Source of the DNA: Polynucleobacter rarus
GTDB taxonomy: Bacteria > Pseudomonadota > Gammaproteobacteria > Burkholderiales > Burkholderiaceae
Assembly: GCF_003072505.1 (NCBI RefSeq)
Contig: NZ_NTGB01000001.1
Coordinates: forward strand, 2,095,955-2,159,954
Reading direction: 5' to 3'
DNA length: 64,000 bases
The notes under the pieces are model-generated. The model searched no databases, was not told the origin of the DNA, and was given only the letters and a program-made list of their open reading frames with translations. The position numbers were made by a program, and so were the translations under genes. Shown in pieces: positions 35,330 to 44,351 of the stretch; the first letter of the stretch is position 1, and every line of letters begins with the position of its first letter.

Positions 35330-36720
35330 TGGGTTTGCGTCTAGTCCTCTTCTTTATTTTTAAGTTCTTTTTAATACTTCATCCGAGCGCTGTCTTGGCG
35401 CAACTCAGTTTAAATTTTAACAATACAGAGCTTGCGCCAGAACCCTTCATTTGCCCTGGTCAAAAATCAATTAAAGCCAAACCCTCTTCACCAAGTAATG
35501 AAGAAGAGTTGGGGCTGCCCAGCTTAGATTTACTCAGTACAGCTCTGGCCACTTACCCGCATCAAACGATAGAAAATACCACTCAAAGTACCCCCTTACG
35601 GTTCGCTAAAGATCTCAAACAACCCATCAAAGTTGGTCTTTGGGGAGACAGTCATTTGGCGGCAAATTTCTTTTCTGAAGAATTAATCAAATCAATTGGT
35701 ATAACCAAAGAGGATACTTTGCCTTCTTTTTTTGCGGCGAATATTGGACGGGCCGGTGTGCGACTCCCCCTGCGTAAATCTTGCTTAGGAGGTGGTTGGA
35801 AATATAGCTATGCTTACAATGCTACCCCTCAAAACTCTTCCAACGCGGTGATGTCAAATGGTTTTCCGATCGGGATGATCCGTATGCAGGCAAAAAATCA
35901 GGACAGTTACCTTTGGCTCGACTTTCGAACGCAGGCACTGAGTATGCCTGCAATGCAATCCCTCGAAATCTTGCTCGACCCCGTTGGAACAGATGAGCAG
36001 ACAATTTTAGGTATTACCCTAGATGAGGGTATCGCAGAGAATAGAGTTGAGGTAGGCCGTCTATCCAAGCTTAGTATCAATGCCGACTTTCCTTTTTCAA
36101 CGATGAAGATCAGGTTGATTCGAGGGTCTCTGAGTCTAGATGGTTTCATTCCACACTATACAAAAACCCCGAAAATAAACATTGATAACTTAGCTATTCC
36201 CGGCTCGACGGCGAAGTCTTGGACAAATTTATCAACAGCAAATGGCGAAATCCCACCCTATGATTTGGTCATTCTGGCTTACGGCACTAATGAAGGAAAC
36301 AATCCCAAATTTGACAGTACAACTTATCAAGCAGATCTTCAACTAGGACTAACTAATTTTCGGCGAATCTATCCAAACACTGCTTGCGTTCTACTTGGTC
36401 CTACTGATCGAGGTATTTTAGTGCCAAGTAATAAGCACTTAAAAAAAGGGGTAAAGCCCAAGCCGATTCCTGATTTGTTGAAGTACTCGAAAGTCCATGC
36501 AACTATTTCGAGCATTCAAGAACGTGAAGCTAGCATTGCAGGTTGTGCTTTTTGGGATTGGCAAAAGGCGATGGGTGGGATGGGATCTGCTTACACTTGG
36601 GCCTTCGAAAAGCCTCCTTTGATGAGCAAGGATTTGATTCATTTGACCATCCCCGGTTATCAAAGAAGTGCGCGCCAATTTAGTAGTGACTTTCTTCTAA
36701 AAAGTCTCATTAATCCTTAG
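35329..36720 (+). CDS. Exported SGNH/GDSL-like protein
   Basis: 463 aa; the ATG overlaps the previous stop by one base (TAATG). Signal peptide to about SAVLAQ. The SGNH core starts near residue 98 with KVGLWGDSHLAANFF, a split GDSH block I; LVILAYGTNEGNN is block III and KDLIHLTIPGYQRSA block V with Asp-x-x-His. About 130 residues of beta-rich sequence between blocks I and III could be a carbohydrate-binding insertion. Together with the previous two genes it forms a likely AlgI/AlgJ/AlgX-like unit, but sequence likeness to the alginate set is not claimed. Confidence 0.82.
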   Translation: MGLRLVLFFIFKFFLILHPSAVLAQLSLNFNNTELAPEPFICPGQKSIKAKPSSPSNEEELGLPSLDLLSTALATYPHQTIENTTQSTPLRFAKDLKQPIKVGLWGDSHLAANFFSEELIKSIGITKEDTLPSFFAANIGRAGVRLPLRKSCLGGGWKYSYAYNATPQNSSNAVMSNGFPIGMIRMQAKNQDSYLWLDFRTQALSMPAMQSLEILLDPVGTDEQTILGITLDEGIAENRVEVGRLSKLSINADFPFSTMKIRLIRGSLSLDGFIPHYTKTPKINIDNLAIPGSTAKSWTNLSTANGEIPPYDLVILAYGTNEGNNPKFDSTTYQADLQLGLTNFRRIYPNTACVLLGPTDRGILVPSNKHLKKGVKPKPIPDLLKYSKVHATISSIQEREASIAGCAFWDWQKAMGGMGSAYTWAFEKPPLMSKDLIHLTIPGYQRSARQFSSDFLLKSLINP

Positions 36721-37706
36721 ACTTTAACCTTTTCGCGCACTTCAGGTACGAAGATTTCATCAATGGCCATTTTTCGCGACGTAATACCATGCTCATAGGC
36801 GTATTGAGTAAAGGCCTCTAAAGTACTAGCATTTTCATTAAAGCCATAAGGCCAAAAATCTTTACCTAAAATCGCTTGAGAAGCGTGTGCATAATCTGCT
36901 GCCCAAGGGATTGGATAATAGGAAGCAGTAATGTCAGCAGCTCGCTCTAAACTACGATCTTTGGCTAATTCAAAAGCATTCATTAAACTCCTAGCAATCC
37001 AAGGATTCGCTTCATACACCGTCCGTTTAATGGCTATCACATGCATGATTGGAAAAATCTGGGTACGTTGCCAGTATTCCTGCTCCACCTCGCGGTAATT
37101 CGTAAACAAGCGCTTCACCACCTCTGGATGATGGATAAAAGCATCCGGTGCGCGAGCAGACAAGGCGGCATCGATTTCCCCGCTGAGTAACATTTGTGAA
37201 ATACTTTTATCCGGACAGGCGGTGTAACGAATGCCTGCTGGCAGGTTGAGTTTCACTTTTTCGCGACGACCAGCATCATTGACCCCTGCTTGAAACCATT
37301 CAATCGAGGTTAGGTCAACCCCATATTCATGCGCTAACATCCCTCTTGAGTAAATCGAAGCGGTCTGAGCCCATTCTGGAATCCCGATTTTTTTACCGGC
37401 TAAATCTTTTGGCGTTTTAATGTCACCATCTTGTCTGACATAGATGGATGAATGTCTAAATGCTCTAGAGGGAAAGACCGGAATTAATACAAGCCAAGGA
37501 TTAGGTTGTGAAACCATGGCCAATGCTTTTGCAAAGGAGACTTCAGACACATCAAACTCTTGAAACTTAATAAACCGAAAAAACATTTCCTCAGTAGGAA
37601 CATTGATTGGGCGAACTTCGATACCGTCAGGAACCACTCTACCTGTTGTTAAATCACGCATGTGATCATAATCTCCGACTGCTATCGATAAAGGTAAATT
37701 GGCCAA
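36717..37706 (-). CDS. 4,5-dihydroxyphthalate decarboxylase-like protein
   Basis: 329 aa without signal peptide, similar to Pht5-type 4,5-dihydroxyphthalate decarboxylases, which share a fold with NMT1-type binding proteins. Visible: PLSIAVGDYDHMRDLTTGRV, FDVSEVSFAKALAM, DLAGKKIGIPEWAQTAS, LLSGEIDAALSARAPDAF and IFPIMHVIAIKRTVYEANPW. The absent signal peptide favours a cytoplasmic enzyme over a receptor. Last gene of a four-gene unit with a class II aldolase-family gene and two Bug genes, suggesting aromatic dicarboxylate breakdown. Its stop overlaps the converging SGNH gene by 4 bp. Confidence 0.78.
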   Translation of the reverse strand: MANLPLSIAVGDYDHMRDLTTGRVVPDGIEVRPINVPTEEMFFRFIKFQEFDVSEVSFAKALAMVSQPNPWLVLIPVFPSRAFRHSSIYVRQDGDIKTPKDLAGKKIGIPEWAQTASIYSRGMLAHEYGVDLTSIEWFQAGVNDAGRREKVKLNLPAGIRYTACPDKSISQMLLSGEIDAALSARAPDAFIHHPEVVKRLFTNYREVEQEYWQRTQIFPIMHVIAIKRTVYEANPWIARSLMNAFELAKDRSLERAADITASYYPIPWAADYAHASQAILGKDFWPYGFNENASTLEAFTQYAYEHGITSRKMAIDEIFVPEVREKVKV

Positions 37707-37738
37707 GAGCTGCTCCTAGTGATGTTTGAAATAGTTAT

Positions 37739-38752
37739 TTAATTGAGTTTTAAATTTAATTTTTTGATGATCGTACTGTACTTGAGCTGATCTTTTTTGA
37801 TTAAATTAGTAAACTCTTCCTGAGTAGTAATGAGTGGCTCAATCCCGCCGGCTTTAGCGAGAGTCTCAATCATTTCTGGATCAGTTAGTGCCTTATTGAC
37901 TTCTTGTCGTAACTTCGCAACCACTGCATCAGGAGTATCTTTTGGGGCAAACAAACCAATCCAAATTGTGTTGTCAAAGCCTGGATAGGATTCAGCAATG
38001 GTAGGCACTTCCGGTAAATCCTTAGACCGTTTTAAACCAGAAACGGCAATGGCTTTGAGTTTGCCTGAGCGAATCAAATTCGCATTAGATGTACCCGAAA
38101 ACATGGCAATACTTTCTCCGCCAATCGTAGCAGTAGTGGCTTCTACGCCACCTTTATAAGGTACGTGTAACAAATCAATATCAGCCCGGGCTTTAAGCAT
38201 TTCCATCGTTAAATGGTGTTGACTACCATTACCGCCAGAAGCATAGGCCGCGATAGGATTTGCTTTTTTGGCATAGTCCACAAACTCAGCTAAATTCTTC
38301 ACTGGTAATTTACTATTAACGGCTAAAACAAATTGATTACTCGCAAGGGTTGCAACTTGGCGAAATTCATTATTCGCATTCACTGATTTGGAATATAGGT
38401 AGGGATTAATCACAAATAAACTATCCATCCCAATCAGCAATGTATATCCGTCAGCCGGCGAGTGGGAAACGACATCGGCAGCAATATTGCCGTTGGAACC
38501 TACTTTGTTTTCGACAAAGACAGATAAGCCCAATTGATTACTCAATCGATTGGCTAGGGCTCGAGCAACTAAATCAGGAGCGCCGCCTGGCGGAATCGGC
38601 GAAACTAAACGAATCGACTTATTCGGATAATTACTTGAGTTTGTATTCGAACTAGTTTGGCTAAAAACTAAACTCGAAAAAAGAATCAACCCACCGCCTA
38701 TTAACAATTTAGAGGCGTGCTTTAAACCCTGCATGCGAATTTTTTGAATCAT
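37739..38752 (-). CDS. Bug/TctC-family periplasmic binding protein
   Basis: 337 aa. Signal peptide to about SLVFSQT, then a Ser/Asn-rich linker (SSNTNSSN) before YPNKSIRLVSPIPPGGAPDL, which is slightly atypical (SPIPPGG for the usual VPFPAGG). SPADGYTLLIGMDS and PYKGGVEATTATIGGE follow. Tandem with another Bug gene 27 bp upstream. Two receptors in one operon may recognise two related acids or hand over ligand; unknown. Confidence 0.92.
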   Translation of the reverse strand: MIQKIRMQGLKHASKLLIGGGLILFSSLVFSQTSSNTNSSNYPNKSIRLVSPIPPGGAPDLVARALANRLSNQLGLSVFVENKVGSNGNIAADVVSHSPADGYTLLIGMDSLFVINPYLYSKSVNANNEFRQVATLASNQFVLAVNSKLPVKNLAEFVDYAKKANPIAAYASGGNGSQHHLTMEMLKARADIDLLHVPYKGGVEATTATIGGESIAMFSGTSNANLIRSGKLKAIAVSGLKRSKDLPEVPTIAESYPGFDNTIWIGLFAPKDTPDAVVAKLRQEVNKALTDPEMIETLAKAGGIEPLITTQEEFTNLIKKDQLKYSTIIKKLNLKLN

Positions 38753-38779
38753 GACTGAAAGAAATTGGAAGTTTAAAAT

Positions 38780-39760
38780 TTACTCAGGTTTAATATTCGC
38801 AGACTTGACTAACTTACCAAACTTAACTAAATCCTTTTTAATCAAATTGCCAAGTTCATAAGGATTGCCATCATAAGCTTCTACACCTGCATTCGATAAA
38901 TTCTCTCGAACAGCAGGATCAGCCAATATCTTGGTCACTTCAGTTTGCCATTTTTTTACTATTTCTGGTGGCAAGTTTGCTGGTCCCATCAGTGCATACC
39001 AAATAGAGTCATCAATCGACTTGAAGCCTTGTTCTGAGAAAGTTAATGACTGTGGCATTAAGTTATAGCGCTTAGCAGTTGAGATACCAATCGATTGTAG
39101 ACGTCCGGTCTTCACATATTGCGAAACCAAGTTAGCACTTACTACTGCCAACTGAACTTGACCACCGACCACATCAGTTACAGCAGGTGCGCAACCTTTA
39201 TAAACAATATGATTAGCTTTAACGCCAGTTTCAAACTTCACCATTTCCATCAAAATATGCTGTGGCGAACCGATACCACAGGAACCATAATTAAGAACAT
39301 CAGGATTTGCTTTAGAAAAGGCAACTAAATCTTTTAGGTTTTTAATTTTAGAAGCCTCACTTGCCACAATGGACATTGGTGTGAGACCAAGCACCATAAT
39401 AGGTGTTAAATCCTTTTCTGGATCGTAACTTAACTTACCAGAAACTGCGGCACTGCCCACCATAGTGGAGTTTTGCATGACTAAGGTATAACCATCACTT
39501 GGCGAATGAACCACCATTTCCGTACCAATATTACCCGATGCGCCAGGCCGATTTTCAATCGCAATCCCTTGCCCCCAAAGCACCTGTAGTTTAGCGCCAA
39601 TAGCTCTAGCCAAAATATCCGAACCACCACCTGTCGCATAAGGCACAATCATTTTAATAGGTCGATTTGGATAGTTGCTTTGAGCCTGCGCAATGCTACC
39701 AACGAAGCAAACTGCGCCAATCAACAAAGTTAAACCATTTTTAACATAATTGGTAAGCAT
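38780..39760 (-). CDS. Bug/TctC-family periplasmic binding protein
   Basis: 326 aa. Signal peptide to about GSIAQAQS, then YPNRPIKMIVPYATGGGSDI, SPSDGYTLVMQNS and VYKGCAPAVTDVVGGQVQ. Two cysteines, SCGIGSPQ and KGCAP, both lie in ligand-facing loops and could bond; this differs from the pair in the receptors at 10062 and 28245. It follows the class II aldolase gene by 23 bp, first of the tandem Bug pair. Confidence 0.92.
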   Translation of the reverse strand: MLTNYVKNGLTLLIGAVCFVGSIAQAQSNYPNRPIKMIVPYATGGGSDILARAIGAKLQVLWGQGIAIENRPGASGNIGTEMVVHSPSDGYTLVMQNSTMVGSAAVSGKLSYDPEKDLTPIMVLGLTPMSIVASEASKIKNLKDLVAFSKANPDVLNYGSCGIGSPQHILMEMVKFETGVKANHIVYKGCAPAVTDVVGGQVQLAVVSANLVSQYVKTGRLQSIGISTAKRYNLMPQSLTFSEQGFKSIDDSIWYALMGPANLPPEIVKKWQTEVTKILADPAVRENLSNAGVEAYDGNPYELGNLIKKDLVKFGKLVKSANIKPE

Positions 39761-39783
39761 TTGTATTAACCCTTTAATGAAGT

Positions 39784-40506
39784 TTATTCAATTTGATCAG
39801 CTACTTGACCAACCCAAAGATCCCAGGCACGTTTAATTTGACCTTCATTTGTCACCATCGCATTATGAGCTTCTTTTTCATGCAAATAAGTGATTGGCGC
39901 GTTCATTCCCATCGCGGTTAATTGTAGTTTTGCGTTTGACTCTGCGTAGTACGAGCGAAACACTGCAACCTCAACACTAGGAGCCACAATCGTTGCTCCA
40001 TGACCTCTCATCAATACACAATTAAAACCACCAAGAGACTTGGCTAAAGCTTCACCAAGATACTTATCTCGGATAAGCAAATCATTATCTTCACCGACTG
40101 CATCACGGATCTCAAATAGGGCTGTACCACCTCCCAAAAATCCACTCATATGATAGATAGGCTTTAGTTGAGTGCCCGTTACACCAAATGGAATCACACT
40201 CGCTGAATGGCTGTGCACGATAGACATCACATCTGGACGACTACGATAAATTTCGCTATGGATAAAACGCTCTAAGTAGGAGCGTTTATCAGTCGGATTG
40301 ACAATATCCCCATTTAAATCCAAACAGAGAATATCATCTTTTGTGACGCGGCCGGGTGCACGATTGGCCGAGAGTAAGAAATGTTCTGGGGAGTTATCTA
40401 AACGACAGCTAATGTGTCCAAAACCGTCTAAAACTCCGAGATGATACAAAATACGATTACCTAAAACGACTTTTTCGACGAGATCGGGATTAACTGGAAT
40501 TGCCAT
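39784..40506 (-). CDS. Class II aldolase/adducin family protein
   Basis: 240 aa, typical of the zinc-dependent class II aldolase/adducin fold. The site includes GFGHISCRL at the N-terminus, IVHSHSASVIPFGV with the His pair, and LMRGHGATIVAPSVEVAVF with the third His. The family includes fuculose aldolase but also 3,4-dihydroxyphthalate 2-decarboxylase (PhtC type). Position in an operon with a Pht5-like decarboxylase and Bug genes makes a hydroxy-aromatic decarboxylase plausible. First gene of its operon, divergent from the flavin monooxygenase. Confidence 0.83.
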   Translation of the reverse strand: MAIPVNPDLVEKVVLGNRILYHLGVLDGFGHISCRLDNSPEHFLLSANRAPGRVTKDDILCLDLNGDIVNPTDKRSYLERFIHSEIYRSRPDVMSIVHSHSASVIPFGVTGTQLKPIYHMSGFLGGGTALFEIRDAVGEDNDLLIRDKYLGEALAKSLGGFNCVLMRGHGATIVAPSVEVAVFRSYYAESNAKLQLTAMGMNAPITYLHEKEAHNAMVTNEGQIKRAWDLWVGQVADQIE

Positions 40507-40615
40507 TTGATTTTCCTCTTAATTTATTGCCACTTCTTGGAAATCATCACAAAAGACCTGTCTCCAAACAATGGGCATTCGAATTTATACTAGATTTAAA
40601 ATAGTTATTTATCAT

Positions 40616-40629
40616 ATCATTTTAATGAT
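40616..40629. promoter_or_regulatory. Palindrome in divergent promoter region
   Basis: ATCATT-TT-AATGAT is a perfect 14-bp palindrome in the 178-bp region between the class II aldolase operon and the divergent flavin monooxygenase operon. It could be an operator for both. No regulator gene is adjacent. Confidence 0.35.
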
Positions 40630-40684
40630 TTGATTCTAGTCATTATTATTTCTATATTTACTATACAAATCATCGAGACAGCGT

Positions 40685-42298
40685 ATGCAAAAGAATCATC
40701 CAGCCGTATTAATTGTCGGTGCGGGTCCAGTTGGACTGGCTAGTGCCATTGAGTTAGGTCGACGTGGAATTGAATGTTTAGTCATTGAGCGCAATGAGCG
40801 GGTTGGTTATGCGCCACGTGCCAAAACCACGAATGCCAGAACGAGAGAGCATTTTCGTCGTTGGGGCATTGCTGATCAATTACGCAAAGCCTCCCCTTTA
40901 GGTCTTAACTATCCATCGAACGTCGTTTTCTGTACCCGTTTATCTGGTTATGAGTTGATGCGGTTTGAGAACTCATTTTATTGTGCCCCTGGACGTAACC
41001 CTTTGTACTCAGAACATTCGCAGTGGATTCCGCAATATACCGTTGAGGAAGTCATGCGGGCTTATGCCTTAACTTTGCCTAGCGTGAAGATTCTATTTAA
41101 TACAGAGTTACTAGAAGTACAAAATACCCCACAACATGTCCTTGCTTCGTATAAAAATCGCCAATCTGGAGATATTACGCAAATTCAATGCGCTTATTTA
41201 ATTGGTGCCGATGGTTCTCGCTCGAAAGTCAGAGAAGTGATTGATGCCAAAATGGAAGGCCAACAAGGTTTATCCAAAAATTACAATATTGTGTTTAGTG
41301 CCCCTGGTTTGGATAAGGCGCATGAGCTTGGACCAGCTATTATGTATTGGCAAGTGAACCCAGAGGCTCCCGGCTTAATTGGGCCGATGGATCGTGATCG
41401 TTGGTTCTTTATGCCAACTGGGGTCGATAAAGATGCAAAATTTGATTTGAACGGCGCTACAGAGCTGATTAAAAAATCGACTGGTATTGACCTACCTTAC
41501 GAAGTGCTCTCCTCGGACGAATGGATTGCTAGCAGACTCATTGCCACTCACTATAGCAAAGGAAGAATATTTTTAGCGGGTGATGCTTGTCACTTACATC
41601 CACCTTTTGGTGGTTACGGCATGAATATGGGGATTGCTGACGGTGTTGACCTTGGTTGGAAAATTGCTGCCAATCTGCAGGGTTGGGGTGGAACAGAACT
41701 GCTTAATAGTTACGAATTAGAGCGCCGACCAGTGCATGACTTAGTGATGAACGAAGCAGTTGTCAACCACGCCGTTCTTGGTAATCAGTTGTGGCGCGAA
41801 GGACTTGAAGATAATGACGCAAACGGTGAAACCCTAAGACAACAAATTGGTCAACAAATTGAGCGTTCTAAAATGCGCGAATTTACGACCTTAGGTGTAA
41901 TTCTTGGATATCGTTACGAACATTCACCGGTAATGTTGTATGACGGTCAACCCTACCCTGAGAATGATTTCATCAATTATGTTCCGTCCTCGCGCGCTGG
42001 TTGTCTAGCCCCTCATGCTTGGCTACACGACGGATCTTCTCTATACGATCATTTTGGCATGGGCTTTACATTGTTGTTCTCCGATCAAAATTCTCATCCG
42101 GCAGCTGAGTCCTTAATTATTGCGGCCCAGGAACTGAGAATTCCATTAAAAGTTATTCATCCGACCGAATCAGCCATTGGACAGCTGTATCCAAAACGCT
42201 TTACTTTGATTCGCCCCGATCAGCATGTCGCTTGGACTGGTGATGAGATAGCAAATGATGCTAAAGTATTCCTATATAAAATCAGTGGTCAACATTAA
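40685..42298 (+). CDS. FAD-dependent aromatic hydroxylase (PheA/TfdB/MhpA family)
   Basis: 537 aa, typical of group A flavoprotein monooxygenases with a C-terminal thioredoxin-like domain. The Rossmann start is VLIVGAGPVGLASAIELGRR; YLIGADGSRSKVREVI is the DG motif; FLAGDACHLHPPFGGYGMN is the GD motif at the flavin. NAD(P)H-dependent ring hydroxylation of a phenolic acid is expected. First gene of a seven-gene plus-strand operon with two hydrolases, an amidohydrolase and three Bug genes. The substrate is unknown. Confidence 0.88.
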   Translation: MQKNHPAVLIVGAGPVGLASAIELGRRGIECLVIERNERVGYAPRAKTTNARTREHFRRWGIADQLRKASPLGLNYPSNVVFCTRLSGYELMRFENSFYCAPGRNPLYSEHSQWIPQYTVEEVMRAYALTLPSVKILFNTELLEVQNTPQHVLASYKNRQSGDITQIQCAYLIGADGSRSKVREVIDAKMEGQQGLSKNYNIVFSAPGLDKAHELGPAIMYWQVNPEAPGLIGPMDRDRWFFMPTGVDKDAKFDLNGATELIKKSTGIDLPYEVLSSDEWIASRLIATHYSKGRIFLAGDACHLHPPFGGYGMNMGIADGVDLGWKIAANLQGWGGTELLNSYELERRPVHDLVMNEAVVNHAVLGNQLWREGLEDNDANGETLRQQIGQQIERSKMREFTTLGVILGYRYEHSPVMLYDGQPYPENDFINYVPSSRAGCLAPHAWLHDGSSLYDHFGMGFTLLFSDQNSHPAAESLIIAAQELRIPLKVIHPTESAIGQLYPKRFTLIRPDQHVAWTGDEIANDAKVFLYKISGQH

Positions 42299-42335
42299 AG
42301 ATTAGTACATCATCTCTCTTTTGGAGGAGGCAAAC

Positions 42336-43307
42336 ATGAATTTTTTTATAAAAACAGCTTTATTTTTTAGCTTCATTGCTAGCACTCTTACTGCTCAGGC
42401 GCAAAACTATCCCGATAAACCGATTCGGATTGTGACTTCATTCTCTGCTGGCAGCGGCCCTGATGCCCTCATGCGTAATGTGGGGGATAAAATGGGAAAA
42501 CAAGTTGGTCAAGCCATCATTATGGATAATCGTCCTGGTGCCAATGGCTGGCTTGCGGTTGATGCAGTGAAAAAATCAGCTGCCGATGGTTATACCTTTT
42601 TACAAGTCGACAACACCCATGTTTCCTTACAACAGCATTTATTTAAAAAAATGCCCTTTGATTTTAATAAGGACTTTGAACCAGCAGCCCCTCTGTATTG
42701 GACCAATTTCTTTATCGTTGTTCCTGCGAACTCTAAGTGGAATACCGTCGGCGATCTCGTCGCTGCTGCTAAAGAAAAAAGTGGTGCTTTGACATTTGCT
42801 TCTTGGGGTGTGGGTAGTGCTGGTCACGTTGGTGCCGCAATGTTTGAAGCGGAAATTGGCGCCCAAATGAACCATGTTCCCTACAAGGATTTACCTTCTG
42901 TCTATAACGCCGTTGCGAACGGTGAAGTCGACTGGGCCTTTGGTACTGCTGCCTCAGCTGGCCCTCTTTTCCGTGCCAAAAAAGTGAAATTTTTGGGTAT
43001 CGCTGCTCCTAAGCGCTTAACTGGCTATCTCGATATCCCTACCGTATCTGAAGCGGGTGGACCGAAGAATTTCGAACTCAAAACATGGGTGGCAATCTAC
43101 GCTTTAAGGGGAACTCCTAAAGCGGCCATCGATAAATTTCATCAAGAAACGTTGATTGCTCTCAAAGATCCAGATGTGCAAAAGAATATGGCAACTTTTG
43201 GCTTTGAACCTTGGTTAACAACTCCTTCTGAAGTGACAAAAGATGCTGAACTCCAATCAAAGAAATTTGAAGTCATCGTTAAACAAGCAAAAATGTCGAT
43301 TGACTAA
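42336..43307 (+). CDS. Bug/TctC-family periplasmic binding protein
   Basis: 323 aa from the ATG at 42336, preceded by the strong site GGAGGAGG; the in-frame TTG at 42321 overlaps that site and is rejected. Signal peptide to about LTAQAQN, then YPDKPIRIVTSFSAGSGPDA (unusual TSFSAGSGPD for VPFPAGGxxD), AADGYTFLQVDNT and PYKDLPSVYNAVANGEVD, where KD replaces the usual KG. A divergent Bug member next to an aromatic hydroxylase. Confidence 0.9.
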   Translation: MNFFIKTALFFSFIASTLTAQAQNYPDKPIRIVTSFSAGSGPDALMRNVGDKMGKQVGQAIIMDNRPGANGWLAVDAVKKSAADGYTFLQVDNTHVSLQQHLFKKMPFDFNKDFEPAAPLYWTNFFIVVPANSKWNTVGDLVAAAKEKSGALTFASWGVGSAGHVGAAMFEAEIGAQMNHVPYKDLPSVYNAVANGEVDWAFGTAASAGPLFRAKKVKFLGIAAPKRLTGYLDIPTVSEAGGPKNFELKTWVAIYALRGTPKAAIDKFHQETLIALKDPDVQKNMATFGFEPWLTTPSEVTKDAELQSKKFEVIVKQAKMSID

Positions 43308-43328
43308 TCGTATCTGGGAAAGCTTCTT

Positions 43329-44339
43329 ATGAAAAATTACCCTCTTTGGAGATTAAGATCTTCCTCGATTGTTTGCGGAATTGTGGCTACCGTTATTGCG
43401 ACATTTTCTTTTACAGGTCATGCTCAAACAGATGTGCAAAACTATCCGAGTAGACCCGTTACCTTAGTGGTGCCTTTTACCTCAGGCAGTGGTAGCGATA
43501 CGATTGCTCGTATTATTAGCCCTAAATTATCGGAGCGCTGGAAACAAGCTGTGATTGTGGAGAATCGACCTGGTGCGAGTGGTAACTTAGGAACAGATAA
43601 GGTGGCAAAAGCGCCCCCAGACGGACTGACCTTATTAATGGCGATTGATACGATTACGATGACGCCGTCCATTTATAAATCCTTACCCTATGATCCGATC
43701 CGTGATTTAGCACCGATTGCTAGATTAGCAACCTCCAGTTATGGCTTAGCGATTAATAATGACGTGCCAGCTAAAGACTTAAATAGTTTATTTGCCTTGA
43801 TTAAAAGTAAGCCAGGCAAAATGAATTATGGGACACCAGGTAGCGGGACACCACACCATTTGTCGATGGAGTTACTCAAAAATCTGAAGGGCTTAGATTT
43901 GGTCCACGTTCCTTATAAAGGTCTGTCTGGAGCTCAAACGGATCTGATTGGTGGTCAAGTACAAGTCATGATTGCGACCTTTAACTCGCTATTACCTTTT
44001 GCAAAGGCAGGCAAGATAAAAATGTTAGCCGTTACTGGTTCTAAGCGCTCAGAGTTATTGCCTGAAATCCCAACTTTTGTAGAACAAGGTATCCCTGAAT
44101 TTGAAAATCTATTCCCTTGGTATGGGCTCTTAGCTCCTGCTGGAACCCCTAAAGAAATTCAAAATAAATTATATAAAGACTTTACAGAAGTCATGGAACT
44201 AGATGACGTGAAAAAACAATTAAAAGAACAAGGTATTTTCGTCAATCTAATGAATGCTGATCAGCTGAGTACCTTGATGAAATCCGATATGCAACGCTGG
44301 AAGAATGTTGTAACGCAAGCGCATATTACCCAAGACTAA
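43329..44339 (+). CDS. Bug/TctC-family periplasmic binding protein
   Basis: 336 aa. Signal peptide to about FTGHAQT, then YPSRPVTLVVPFTSGSGSDT, PPDGLTLLMAIDT and PYKGLSGAQTDLIGGQVQ. Starts 21 bp after the previous Bug gene, forming a tandem pair in the hydroxylase operon; the amidohydrolase follows after 12 bp. The two copies differ clearly in the binding motifs, so they are not a recent duplication. Confidence 0.92.
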   Translation: MKNYPLWRLRSSSIVCGIVATVIATFSFTGHAQTDVQNYPSRPVTLVVPFTSGSGSDTIARIISPKLSERWKQAVIVENRPGASGNLGTDKVAKAPPDGLTLLMAIDTITMTPSIYKSLPYDPIRDLAPIARLATSSYGLAINNDVPAKDLNSLFALIKSKPGKMNYGTPGSGTPHHLSMELLKNLKGLDLVHVPYKGLSGAQTDLIGGQVQVMIATFNSLLPFAKAGKIKMLAVTGSKRSELLPEIPTFVEQGIPEFENLFPWYGLLAPAGTPKEIQNKLYKDFTEVMELDDVKKQLKEQGIFVNLMNADQLSTLMKSDMQRWKNVVTQAHITQD

Positions 44340-44351
44340 AAAAGATAATTT

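Noticed and set aside
42336..44339. Recent tandem duplication of a Bug gene
   Set aside because: The two proteins differ strongly in signal peptide and binding loops, so they were not formed by a recent local duplication.
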